A stretch of 64,000 bases of DNA, from contig ML978130.1 in assembly GCA_010015805.1 (NCBI GenBank), forward strand, positions 186,001 through 250,000. Direction: 5' to 3'. The translations under genes and the position numbers were made by a program. How positions within the stretch are numbered: position 1 is the first letter of the stretch; each line of letters opens with the position of its first letter. The DNA is from Rhizodiscina lignyota (taxonomy: Eukaryota; Ascomycota; Dothideomycetes; Aulographales; Rhizodiscinaceae). The notes under the pieces are model-generated. The model searched no databases and was not told the origin of the DNA. It saw only the letters and a program-made list of their open reading frames with translations. This document shows positions 1 to 10,891 of the stretch, piece after piece.

Positions 1-1168
1 ACAACGAAACGGTGTGGAAATCTGATCGCCCTGATTAAGATATGAACCCGTGATTTGCTCAGAGCTCAACAATGGGAAATACGATTGGCGACGTCGTTAT
101 GTACCCGGCAGCCCGGAACACGTGGTGGCTGAGCACCCCCGGCCACCGTGTGAGAGCTGGAGGATTGGGTGAGCTCTCGTCCCGAGTTACGGGTTGTAGG
201 TACGGTGCCAGTCGGTGAGCTGTGGCTGAGTTCCGATTGAGCAACATGCCAATGAGGATCTTAGTCCATTCCCAATACTAAAATAGGATCCTGAACGTGC
301 CCTGATAAGGCGCGTTGTCGTTGGGCACAAAAGCAGCCCCAAGAGTTCAAATCTTCACCGAGATCTCGGGGCTACCATCGTTTGGTCACATTATGAGGGT
401 GCTCTTCTCGCCATCGCCACGCAGAGTGGTAAGATTAAGGAATACAATGACGCCCGCGGCCGCCGTTACTCCGCTCTTTCATCGTGGAAAACCCGAAGAG
501 TTTCGATATATTGCTCCGCTGACTCGGTCTTAACCGGGACCGTTCACATAGTGCTTTTTCCGCTGACGCCTTGAGCAAGTGATTGCTCACTTGCGCAGGG
601 ACGCGGTCACGCAATACATTATACAATGCTGAGTCGTTGCGTGCAGTGCCTGTTTCCGCGCTGCTCTGTGCCTGACGCTAAAACTTCCCATTGGTTGCAC
701 CAGTTACGCTTTGGTTACTTTCTTTGTACAAATAGGCCAGCTTACTCGGTGCCACAGAATTGAGTGCTGACACGATGGAAGTCGCCTTGAGAACATCGCC
801 TACTCTCCCTCATATGGGGAATGCCGGAGGATCCCTCCAGCCTTAAGGCCCTCTGCTGAACAGTCTTTCAAGGTCAAGGTCAGTTCCGACGTCACTTCCA
901 GCTCCACGGCAAACACGTCACTTCGTATCTTCAATATAAACAAGCCCCAACATTAGGTTACATGCGCAGCAAATAGCACGTTAATGTAGCATATCTGCCC
1001 ACTTCCTTTGCTCCTCTCAATGAGGTATATAATTCATCTCAACCTCGCTGATCTTCTAATTTCTTCCTCATCAACACCATCTGCCTCAGTCTTCCTCGCC
1101 CACTACGACTCATAGACCTCCTTTATCTTCCTAATTTAATTCACTCCATAATAAACAAACCCCCCAAG
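1..1168. other. intergenic, left edge
   Basis: No supported gene was seen on either strand. The open frames are short, overlap each other and show no recognisable protein features. The last 150 bases are the pyrimidine-rich promoter and leader of the secreted-protein gene that follows. Confidence 0.6.
1026..1032 (+). promoter_or_regulatory. TATA-like element of the secreted-protein gene
   Basis: The sequence TATATAA lies 137 bases before the ATG at 1169 and is followed by a long CT-rich leader, as is usual for strongly expressed fungal genes. Assignment is by position and motif only. Confidence 0.4.
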
Positions 1169-1612
1169 ATGTTCACCAAGACCTTCATCTCCCTCGCTGT
1201 GCTTGCCGCCAGTGTCGCAGCCGCTCCTCTTGAGCTCATCGAACGTCAAGATGCACCAGCTACCGTCTTCATGACTCCCTTCAAGCAAGTTGGCTGCCTC
1301 CAATCAGAGAACCCCCACTCAAGTATGTGCCTACTTCACTCTGCCCTCACTCTGCCCTCACGACTAACATCATTCACAGCCGAAAAACCGGAATCGTTCA
1401 ACGTCACCAGCGGCACATGCTTCACCCCGGACTACGCCTTCCAATCATACGTCGAGTCAACCAACTTCAACCCATCAACTACGCCGTGCGCGCTCTCCAT
1501 CTTCCCGGAGCCAAGCTGCGGCGGCGATGCGGCTGCTGCAACGCTCACCTCCTTCGGCGAGTGCGTTCCAAATCAGAGCGGTCAAAGCTTCCAGCTCAAC
1601 TGTGGTCCTTAG
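1169..1612 (+). CDS. small secreted cysteine-containing protein (candidate effector or wall protein)
   Basis: The family is not recognised. The first ~19 residues form a signal peptide (FISLAVLAASVAAAP), followed by LIERQ, a possible pro-peptide processing site. An intron is likely at 1323-1379 (GTATGT donor, TTCACAG acceptor, 57 bases). Splicing gives exons 1169-1322 and 1380-1612 and a protein of 128 residues. Because the intron is a multiple of three and has no stop, the unspliced message also reads through, giving 147 residues with a low-quality insert. The mature part has six cysteines (in VGC, GTC, TPC, PSC, GEC and LNC), enough for three disulfides. It stands alone next to an AT-rich stretch, a common setting for effector-like genes. 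An extracellular location is well supported; the role is unknown. Confidence 0.75.
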   Translation: MFTKTFISLAVLAASVAAAPLELIERQDAPATVFMTPFKQVGCLQSENPHSSMCLLHSALTLPSRLTSFTAEKPESFNVTSGTCFTPDYAFQSYVESTNFNPSTTPCALSIFPEPSCGGDAAAATLTSFGECVPNQSGQSFQLNCGP

Positions 1613-1936
1613 AATGGCCGTCCAAGTGCAAGGAGATGCAGAAGTAGTAATTCGATTGTGGAAGCCATAGGTCAAAGCGGATGGCGGTGAACCGATGCGA
1701 ATAGCACTGAAACATCAAAGAAAGGAACAAACGACTTTTAATTCTTCATATCTTCGACATACATACGGTTATGACCCACGCGGTCTTTCTTCTCTCTAGA
1801 GATTTTCCTTTCTTTTATGGCTCTTATCAACGGCGTACAAGGCAAAACAAAAATGGGCGGCTGGTACTTGGTCATACAAATAATTGAGATGCAAAATCGA
1901 AATTGATCTTTCAAAACTGAAAACTTTCATTGCATT

Positions 1937-2009
1937 AAACTATTTGCATTGAATCTATTTACATCGAATCTATTTGCAGTAAACTATTTGCATCGAACCT
2001 ATTCGCATG
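1937..2009. repeat. degenerate ~15-bp tandem repeat, five units
   Basis: Five consecutive units fit the pattern AAnCTATTtGCATcG, with starts near 1937, 1952, 1967, 1981 and 1996. Neighbouring units differ at one to four positions. It sits in the AT-rich stretch after the secreted-protein gene. No function is indicated. Confidence 0.7.
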
Positions 2010-2033
2010 GGAGCTGACTAGTCTTTTCAATAA

Positions 2034-2064
2034 CGTTTAGATGCTATCTAGATGCATCTAAACG
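2034..2064. repeat. perfect 11-bp inverted repeat, 9-base loop
   Basis: CGTTTAGATGC at 2034-2044 is matched exactly by GCATCTAAACG at 2054-2064. As RNA or extruded DNA it would form an 11-bp hairpin. It could be an end remnant of a mobile element or a chance palindrome; no target-site duplication was found. Confidence 0.6.
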
Positions 2065-2698
2065 ATTTGTATACTCTGTTAGTTTGTTCGCGTAAGCTAT
2101 TTAGCTAAGATATGGTATTAGAGATGCTAGAGCCGAACTAGAGGGGTGGGCCTAGTGAGCATTTGGGAGGGGGTTCTAACGTGTAATTTCACTCGCTCGC
2201 TCACCTAATACTATATACAAATCTTTGTAAGTATAATAGTAGTAAATCCATTCAATCTCGATAAATTTATCTAGCTTTAAGTTGTTTTTATTTTTGGAAT
2301 ATGTAATAATACAGATAGCTAGAAGCTATAGATCTAACTATCTATATGCTACCTAGACCCCAAGGCCAGTATTAAATAAAGGTATAGTCGTCGTATGTTT
2401 CGTGAAAAGTTGTGTCAGAGAAGGCTTATCGTTTATATATAATAGGTACTAGCTACTATGACTTTTAAGAGTATAGATACTATATCTCTCTAGGGGACGG
2501 AGCGGCGAGGGTTATTTATCAACTTAAGGGGGAGGAGGAGGAGGCGCGAATTGAGGCGTATCGACGGCTGCTGTTGGCTTTCGTGCCTAGAGAGGAATGC
2601 AGTGACGATGATAGATCATTGTTATTCGATGCGCGCGTCAAATGATCCCATTCCATATTCGACCCGTTGTGGCCTGATTGCGCTCAAGAGCGCCTTTC

Positions 2699-2992
2699 CT
2701 AGTTTGGCCCGCTCCAGCTAATGCTTGGTCTCCTCTGGTGAGCTCGTAGCCTATCATCTATGCTGTTGCTTTCCAGAGACAGCGACAGTGGCAATGATAT
2801 CTTAATTCCGGCTCCGCCGAAAGCTCTTGTAAGCTGAGGGTGTCCGCCCTTTGAACGGAGGGTCTTTTCCTTCTTGATACTAATGGGCCTGAGCATTGTA
2901 GTCGTGACGCTGTGGAGTAACGGTGACGGAGGACCGATGTTGGCAACTGAATCGAGCTTAGAATATTTGAAAGAAGATCGAGAAGATGACAT
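2699..2992 (-). CDS. doubtful small hypothetical protein
   Basis: This 97-residue open frame has a true ATG at 2992 and is rich in Ser, Arg and Lys, with no signal peptide, membrane segment or known motif. It lies just beyond the 3' end of membrane-protein gene A, where composition is no longer AT-rich. It may be a chance frame. Confidence 0.15.
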   Translation of the reverse strand: MSSSRSSFKYSKLDSVANIGPPSPLLHSVTTTMLRPISIKKEKTLRSKGGHPQLTRAFGGAGIKISLPLSLSLESNSIDDRLRAHQRRPSISWSGPN

Positions 2993-3032
2993 TATGTGAA
3001 GAGTTTACAATTACTGTCGACTGTACTCTAAC

Positions 3033-4313
3033 TCAACTGCCTAGATGTGGTACAAATTGGGTCCAATGTACGTCGTCATAAACGGCTGAGGGTACCTTCC
3101 GTAGCCCTAAGAAGACTTCAACAACTAGGTATAGCCGTAGACATATATACAATACCTCAGGCATAAAAACAGCAATACTTGCGGAGCGCATTTTCCTCAC
3201 TGTGGACAATTGGCTTACCACGAATATTACCAGCGGCAAAGATAGACAGCCTATACTACATGTCCTCCATAAAATCGTTTCGATTTTAGAGTTAAAGTGT
3301 GTATTCCAGCCAAGGAGATGAGAGGCGCCGAACGTCAGCATCGGCAGTATAAGTACAAGCTTGAAAATTCCCATGCCTGTTCTGTCACTGCCAAGGTTGT
3401 CCATAATGCCTATTCGGATTCTAGGTTCCTGGTAGCGGTTGGTATGTTCTCCTAGAAGAGTTTGAAGAGATTCGAAAGTGTCGTGCGTATGAATATCTGT
3501 TGGAACATCCACGTCTTTCGGCTTGTGCCACCAGCCCCCATAAGTAAAGAATGTGCATGAAATGAACCCGACAGTAAACAGCTCTAAAGTTGTTACGGGT
3601 AATTGCTGTATCGCGCGGCTGGCCACATAGCTCAGGAACCAGCCAATTTGTAGACAAGCGAAGGTTTTCTGAAAGCTATCTGCATTGCTCTTATCCTGTA
3701 TATCTCTTTCTGAGATCCTAGGCAGCTTAATACAATCGTTGGAAAGAAGAGCCAGAAACTGAGGTGCGTTTAGCCTGTAGCGGCTGTCGTTGGAGAAAAC
3801 GAGGGAGAAACCCCCCATATTGACGTATTGAGCGTGGGTCAAAGTCCATGATTTGGGACTAACATCGCTCCTTACAGGATTCACCATTAGGGCCGCCGGC
3901 GGACTATTCCCGGCATTGGGCAATTGCTGCTGCGCCGATGACCCAGTCCTCTCTGGCTCGCTCTCAACACTCTGCTGTCGTGGCTGCTCATACTGTCAAT
4001 ATACCGGGCAAGTTGTGAGAGGGTAGCTTTAGCTTACGCTGGGTGCAGGACTCTCTTGCATCCTTTTAAGGATCCATCCAGTCTCATACCGCTCGCGCAG
4101 TGCAGACATGCTAACCAACTCTGGAGCAAGAATACCTATGACCATCCACTGGATATGGCGTAAAACTTTCCTCGACACTGAGTCCTTGTCGGCCGGGATA
4201 TTAAGATGGAGGGCGTTCCAGGTACAGATGATGATGGTGGCGAGGCAGCCATGTATGAGGCTAATGGTTCCGCGAATGTTCGGCGCGGATACCCAACCCA
4301 CGAGTTGTGTCAT
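3033..4313 (-). CDS. fungal multi-span membrane protein, paralogue A
   Basis: Two exons, 4313-4038 and 3992-3033, are joined by a 45-base phase-0 intron (GTAAGC donor, TTGACAG acceptor), giving 411 residues. Exon 1 starts MTQLVGW and has two membrane segments; the first contains the conserved stretch TWNALHLNIP. Exon 2 begins with a polar Gln/Glu/Arg tail. It continues with a conserved soluble patch (VNMGGFSLVF, then YRLNAPQFLALL) and about five more membrane segments, ending in VHWTQFVPHLGS. The closest relative seen is the gene at 20974-22279, which matches along its whole length and shares the intron position. This fold recurs in ascomycete and basidiomycete hypothetical membrane proteins, and no biochemical role is known to me. 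It is bounded by AT-rich sequence on both sides. Confidence 0.8.
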
Positions 4314-5864
4314 GCTGCTAGGACAAGGGACGTGTGTCTTGATGAGGACTTTCGAGATTCGCAGAGATTACTAGGTAAAAATGGTTGAAAAGATTCAGGA
4401 GACGAGGATGTCGCGTCCATGTTATAACCCCCTTGTCGATAGGGCATTCGTTTTCCTTGGCATCCGAATTTCGCGGAGGGGGAAGGTATGCACCGAAAAA
4501 TCAACAAAATGCACCTGTAATTTAATAAATAAGAAGCTAAAATAAGGATATATATTTCGGATGTTAAGGGACTCAGGTTTAGAGGGCTGAAATTAGTATT
4601 TAGCCACGGTTCTAGGGGCTATATATATATTCTTTTTAATAAGAGGTTAATAAGGTACCTAAGAATTCGACCCATTTTTCGGTGCTTCATAGTATTTTAA
4701 GATATATTTACTTAGTTGGTTACAGGTGAGGCTAGGTGCCTAGAGCACCCGTAATACGGGCACTTCAGTGCCAAGGAAAATGAATGCCCACGCTATCGAT
4801 AAGGGGGATAAGTATCGAGGCTAACGCTGTTGCTATCTTTCCTGGAACTATCCGTTGAAAGATTAAAGCGGAGCAAACTCACGTTCAGTCGTACAGAATC
4901 CATCCCGGATCATAGTAAACTAGTAGTCCCGATCCGAAGATATACATTCCGTCGGAAGCCTCGGTATGTTTGCGATGGAGGGAACAGATGCAGGCCGCCG
5001 TCTTGGTAGAATAGCAGAGTACCCGATTCAACCACCGACCCTACGGGTGAACGCTGAGTAGCGTACGGGCGGCGCGACGGCCAGGTCAACGGCTGAGCAA
5101 AGCATCCTGTCGCAATTGTGTTACAATCCATAGAGCTGTGATATCCAGATAGCTCCTGCGAAACGGTGAACCGCGGCCGAGAAGGTGAGATAATTGATAC
5201 CGTGGGCAGATCTGCTTGACTTGTTGCCGTGATATTAAAAAGTTCGCAGAAGTAATGCGCATTATACCCATTCGCTGCAATAGTGACTGGTGTTCGAGGT
5301 TTCTTCACGTATCCCTCTTTTCCTCTCTTCAGACACCCGACATGCTCTGAATTGACAATATCAGGACCCGAAACTGTAGCCTTAGACCGATGGCACGCGT
5401 AAGGAGATAGGAATGAATTTTCTTTATAAAGAAGGTGACTACAGAAGCTACTGCTGCTCACGAAGCATAAGGGAGCAGGACCGAAGTTAGAGGGATGAGG
5501 TTACCGTACGTGAACTAAATGCCGAAGTTACTGTACGATAAAAGGAGCTGCATTGATTTTGCAAATTTGGGTGGATAGTACCGAAGTCCGGGTGAGAGGA
5601 GTCCCGAAATCGGGTGATGTCCGGGTACCTGTCGCCCAAGGGAACAAGAAGCTAAGCCGATAACCAATCAGGCCGAGTTGCGAATATAAGCCGGCTATCT
5701 GCTACCTCTATCACGTCAGGGGCGCTAGCCGGATGTTAGGTTAGGTATCTTCCTCTGTCAAACATTTCTATCGTGATGACCATTACAAGTTTAATTGTTG
5801 TTTCTCTTCGATATATCGTAGGCAGTTGTTTTCGAATCGGCTTTCAGCAAGCGGAGCTTCGTTC
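4314..5864. other. intergenic, partly AT-rich
   Basis: The stretch 4510-4730 is AT-rich with runs such as CTATATATATATT and looks like decayed repeat sequence. A 183-codon open frame on the minus strand (5461-4910) has no ATG near its start and no recognisable domain, so it is not called a gene. The last 100 bases hold the leader of the monooxygenase gene. Confidence 0.5.
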
Positions 5865-7488
5865 ATGCGAGGATCTCCAATAATGCAAGCTTCAATCAAT
5901 GCGAAAAGGGTAGCAATAGTTGGAGCTGGCCCATCTGGAATTGCAGCCGCGAAGTGAGCTCTTCGTGGTCGTCGGCTTTCTCTCCACTCACTAGTATGGC
6001 AGATACTGTTTTGCGGAAAAGGCGTTCGAAAGCATCGTCGTATTCGAACAGCGCAGTAGTGCCGGTGGATTGTGGAATGCCACCCCACAGGAGTGGGATG
6101 AAGCAGCTTTCACAATACCATCGACGAATGCAGCCGTGAAGGTCGATGAGCCACTGTGGCGGCCGAAGGTCGGAGCTTCATCATCCAGTGGATCTGAAGC
6201 AAGTAGTGCAACAACCAGCGGCTCAAGCTCTCCAAGAACTGTCGGCGGCAAGGACCCTGTTTTTATCAGCCCGATTTACGATCGCTTGGAAACGAATATA
6301 CCAAGGTCCTTGATGCGATTTTCGGACCATTTTTTCGGGGACGACGTTCAACTCTTCCCTCCACATCAAGCAGTCCAAGAGTACATCGTGCAATACGCGC
6401 GCGATGTCCGTCACTTGATCAGATTTGAGACACAAGTGGTTGATATTCGACTCCAAGATGATCCAGTATCGTCTCCTGACAAGCATGGGAAAGATTCGTG
6501 GAACATGGAAGTGCGTGATCTGCAGACTAACACATACACCACGGAGGTATTCGATGCTGTCATCCTTGCCAATGGCCATTTCAGTACGCCTTACGTTCCC
6601 GAAGTACCCGGTATTCGTGAATGGCAAACTGCCTTCCCAGGTTCGATCACGCACGCCAAATATTATCGCAGACCGGAAGAATATGCCGACAAGAGAGTCC
6701 TCGTTGTAGGCAACTTTGCCTCAGGCACCGATATCGCTTCTCAGATCATTCCATATTGCAAGAACCCGGTCCTCATATCTGCGAAGTCAACGAATGAACT
6801 ACCCGCTCCACCATCGTCATCCAAGCGAGAACTTCCGACCATCGCATCTTTTAACGTCGCTGGTGGAAGCGTCACATTCGCCAACGGCCACACGGAGCAC
6901 AATATTGATAGCATTATCTTTTGCACGGGATACCTCTATACATTCCCCTTCCTTAAATCGTTACGGCCCCCACTTATCACCTCGGGATACTATGTTGAGA
7001 ACTCGTATCTGCACTTGTTCTACGCCCCGCACCCGACTCTTTCATTTCTGGCAATCCCACAAAAGATTATCCCATTCCCTTTAGCGGAGGCACAAGCTGC
7101 GGCTGTCGCGCGCATATATTCCGGTCGTTTGTCACTTCCGTCTTATGCAGAGATGAAACAATGGGAGCAAGACTTGTTGTCGAGCCTGCCCGAGGGCGGA
7201 AGCAAAAGCGCATTCCACAAACTACCTTTTCCGAAGGATGCAAATTACATCAATATGATGTATGACTGGGCTGCGGGGGCATTGCAAAAAGCAGGGCTCG
7301 AAAATGATGGCCTGGGCAAGATGCCGAGGAGATGGGGCGAGTGGGAGTTCTGGTGTAGAGGGAGGTTTCCTGCGATTAAGAAGGCATTCTCTGAAAAGGG
7401 CGAGAAGAGACGTGATGTGACGAGGCTGGAAGAGCTCGGGTTTGACTTTGAAAAGTGGAAAATGGAAGAAGAAACAGTAAGGCATTGA
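5865..7488 (+). CDS. flavin-containing monooxygenase (FMO family)
   Basis: Exons 5865-5953 and 6003-7488 are joined by a 49-base intron (GTGAGC donor, TGGCAG acceptor), giving 524 residues. The first exon is short but carries the FAD-binding GAGPSG (residues 20-25), which an unspliced frame would miss. The FMO signature FPGSITHAKYY starts near residue 241, and the NADPH-binding VGNFASG is at 265-271. ATG 5865 and ATG 5883 are both possible starts. Family members use NADPH and O2 to oxygenate N- or S-containing or small organic substrates; the substrate here cannot be told. A Ser-rich insert near residues 86-107 is unusual and probably a surface loop. The gene lies upstream of a transcription factor and a dehydrogenase that may be part of the same pathway. 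Confidence 0.9.
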
Positions 7489-8522
7489 CCACTGTCACCA
7501 TGTCCATTGCAGCTGCTAGCTGCGAGAATGTCGTTGCGCGAACGCGAGGTCCGAGCCACTCCAGCTACTCTTGAGACGGCCTGACGAATGGAAGCTGTAT
7601 CTCGTACAAACTCTTCCGCACGCACGGCGGGACTGTCTCAGAGGCTGTGAACAGGGATAGGGTTGGACTGCTGCCTGTTGGCTCTAGCATCGGGCAGGAA
7701 ATGCCAGGAACAGCATGCCATTTGCCATCTAAATCGTGGCCTTCCGTAGAACTATGCCTCGATCATGTCGAGTGGTTATAGACCGCATCCCCCCCCTTTC
7801 TATACCACGCGGAGAACCATATTTGGATATCGCGCCAGAAATCTTGTCTGCGTGTTTCGCTCGAGCTGGAGTAAGAGTTTGGATCGGGCTTGCCAGCATC
7901 GATTGTCGGCTTCTCAGGCATTTTCGACAATGTGCTCGCCGGAAGGTCGTAGAGCTTGTGGATAGGCATACTAGAAGGGTTCGCTGAGCTGCACAACTCC
8001 AGGGGGTCAGTAACTGTTTCCACTGACGGACTCTTGTTAATACTTACACAAGTCAGGACTTGGAAGCCACGTCCAGACTCGGTCGAAATGGGCACAGATA
8101 GCAAGTATGCTTTAGGGGATGCAATATTTAAGACTCAAATAGCTCGACAAGAAGCTGAAGAGTAATGATTCATATACTATCGACTGTCTGAGAACTATGA
8201 TACTTTGTCTACTAATTCATCGGTGGATCATTGCCCGATGGCGTCATTCTTTAATGAAAGATTGTCAATGAAGACCTTGACTACTCTTAGCGACGGCGTA
8301 ACGCCCTCGCAGCCGGGCGGCTCCTGTATCATTAGGTGAAGACAAAGATTTAGATATCCACATGCAAGATACAGGAGGGTAGCTCCGCCGGCGCGAGCCG
8401 AGAATGCCAGCGTGGCGCTCCGGCGCATCTAAAGGCGTTTAGACCCCAGAGCAAGGTTATAATTACATCCAATAAATCAATGCTGCGACTCATACCATGG
8501 AAACAGTACGGCCGAGTACTCA
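7489..8522. other. intergenic
   Basis: No firm gene was found. A 113-codon minus-strand frame (8104-7763) has an ATG and a GTAAGT...TTGTGCAG pair that could be an intron, but neither reading resembles a known family. Confidence 0.45.
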
Positions 8523-10213
8523 CTAGGAGGCTTCTCCAGTCTCTACGTATGCGATTGTGGAGTTGAAGACTGTCCTCGCGGCCTTGTCGTGTACTAATCC
8601 AATCCACATGAACGAGTTTAGTAGATCCTGCATCTTATCCCACGAGTAAATGTCGCAGCAACCCATGTTGGCAATTAACAAAGGCTGTAACCAGGCGTTA
8701 TCGACAGTATCAAATACCGATACGGCTCCGACCATCAAAAGCCAGAGCAGAAGCTGGGAGGAAGTGCGAGTCGACGCTAGCCTGACAAGACAGCCTCTAA
8801 ACTCAGAAGTGAGGTGGACATAAGACAGGCCCAAGAGTCTCCACTGGAGAAGGACGCTACTTGAAAAGACAAGCAGACCAAGGCGGACTGCCTCACCGCT
8901 GGAGCGGGATCCGAAGCGCATGCTGAGGAGGCGGTACATGACCGAGGCCATGGTATCCAAATAGGTGTCCAGGGAGATGTACTGTCCAGAGTCAACAGCA
9001 AAGTTGATCACTGAGCAGAACGCAGACAATGCATTCCAGGCATTAGACAATTCGCCATCTACGTCATCGAGAAACGCGATAGTGCTATACTGAGAGGCCA
9101 TTGTGGCAGACCCTCGTAGATTGAGAAGCTCCGTCAGGTCAGGGTACGGCAGAAAGGTTTCGTGAGGTGTGAGGTGGTTGAAGAACACGGGTCTGGAGCC
9201 GCGATGAAGTACCATGCCGATGTCACATCTGCGACAGTCAGCATTGCTTTCGGCATGTAGTTACCCTTCATGGACAAAGGCTTTGTACCGGAGTATTTCT
9301 ATTAACAGCTTTGCGTTAGACCGAAAGGTGGCTACGCCTCCCCGCAAGCCGACTATTTTGTGAAGACCTTCAATATGGTTCATTGCTGAATCGAAATCGC
9401 CCGTCATGAGTGCATGGCCGCTTAAGGCCATGATGGCAGCTGCGGTAGTGTCTGAAAGTGCGGCCTGATCGTCGTCACGAGACATCCTCTCGCGGAGAAG
9501 CTTGAGCGCCTTCAGAAAGTGATGCAATGTCACCTTGGTGAGAGCTGAGGTTTTGCCGGCGGCTATTGCGTCGAAATAGTACTGCGACGTGAAGAGCATG
9601 GTGTGTAAGAATGCGGGATCGAACGTGAGAGGGGCTATCCATGTCTCGGCTTTTCTCTCGAAAAATACGCACGGCTCCAGAGGAAAGAGGATCTTCTTGG
9701 CAATAAAAGAGACTGGTGATAATGAATGAGTCGCCTGCATAGTAGAAAAGGGTGGAAAAGCATCTCACATTTCAGAAAGACTTCAATGGTGCCAGGCGCC
9801 ACAGTGTCGGGGAAACGCATTGCGGCCATATCCCCGCCGAACTTACGAGGAATCGTGAGCGGAAGGACAGATTGAGAAGTAGTGGTAAAGACTCTAGTAG
9901 CTGTGGCCGAAGGCCTGGCCAGAGCTTCAGCGGCATCCAAAACATTCATCAGTGACGTATTAGAGTTGGAGGACGGTACGCCCTTTTTCGTTTTCTGTCC
10001 TTTCTTTCCCATAGACCGAGTCTTTCCCCGGTTCTTTCCAAGCATGACATGGCTCCGGATGAACTTGCGTAGCTTCGGATCAGGCTTCTCTACGCCCGTC
10101 GCTATGAGGAAGTGCAGCCCTGCTGTTGGATGAAAGCATCATGTAAGATGAAATTGAAGCATCACTACTACAGCAGCGGAGAGTCGCTCACCTGGTGGCT
10201 TGGTAGCAGCCAT
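8523..10213 (-). CDS. fungal transcription-factor domain protein without zinc finger
   Basis: Four exons are required: 10213-10192, 10122-9769, 9712-9289 and 9228-8523. The introns of 69, 56 and 60 bases keep frame and give 501 residues. The N-terminus (MAATKPPAGLHFLIATG) and the basic stretch KFIRSHVMLGKNRGKTR are typical of the Fungal_trans_2-like proteins common in Dothideomycetes, which lack a Zn2Cys6 domain. The middle has FSFIAKKILFPLEPCV, then an all-helical region with MNHIEGLHKIVGLRGGVATF and the C-terminal stretch SRPVFF...LPYPDL. A nuclear regulatory role is inferred from family; DNA binding is unproven because no zinc cluster is visible. The tiny first exon (7 codons plus one base) is supported by phase and by family resemblance. 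It is divergent from the dehydrogenase at 10892 across a 678-base shared promoter. Confidence 0.85.
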
Positions 10214-10891
10214 GTTGCGGAGAGTGCCGGAATCTACACTCAAGGCCCTGAGTCTGGACTGTCTCAAAGCTCCCCTTGCAGAGTGGACGCAGTTTAATGA
10301 CAAAGCGGCTAATGCAAAATGAAAAAAGGTAGGAGATGATGCCAGTGTCTCTGCTGCATGACTGCCAATTGTCTTGTTCGAAAAGCAGATAGGAGGAGAG
10401 GAGACGGACGAAGACGGAAGATGGGTGCGCTAAGGAAACACAGCATGCAAGAGAAAGTGAGGGCAGGGGAGCATGACGAGGCAGAGATTATATTCCGATT
10501 TTGGTCTACCGTCATCAATGTGAACGCTAACGGGGCTTAAAAAAAGCAGCTAGCTCCGAGGGAAACTGTGGGTACCACGTACTTCGACCTCATGGTGGTT
10601 TGTACGAGAGCTGGCCGAGGCTCCCTAGCTACTAGCGTTTGGCGAAAGAGCGAATCGATCACGCTATTCTGATTTTGGTCTAGCTCCATATTGATATTAT
10701 AAACTCTTTTAGGCATAGCACACAAACCAAAGAGAACTGAATGGGCGACTACATTCTTTCAACAATATCAAATATAGAAAGCCGCGCATGATCCGTCCTT
10801 TCGAAAATGGCACAGAACTCGGCATCTCAATCGCATTGTTACTTGCACGAACACGAACAGGAATCACAACAATTGGCCCATTACCGTCATC
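10214..10891. promoter_or_regulatory. shared promoter between transcription factor and dehydrogenase
   Basis: The 678 bases separate two divergent start codons and hold no credible gene. Both genes could be controlled from here. No specific operator was recognised. Confidence 0.45.

Larger units (their letters stand above)
1613..3032. other. AT-rich intergenic stretch with short repeats
   Basis: From about 1840 to 2480 the sequence is clearly AT-rich with many TA steps and little coding potential, as in sequence worn down by repeat-induced point mutation. A short tandem repeat and a perfect inverted repeat lie inside it (listed separately). From 2500 the composition returns to normal. Confidence 0.5.

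Noticed and set aside
4910-5461. 183-codon open frame on the minus strand
   Set aside because: It opens with GTG, has no early ATG, no recognisable domain and no supporting splice partner; probably a chance frame.
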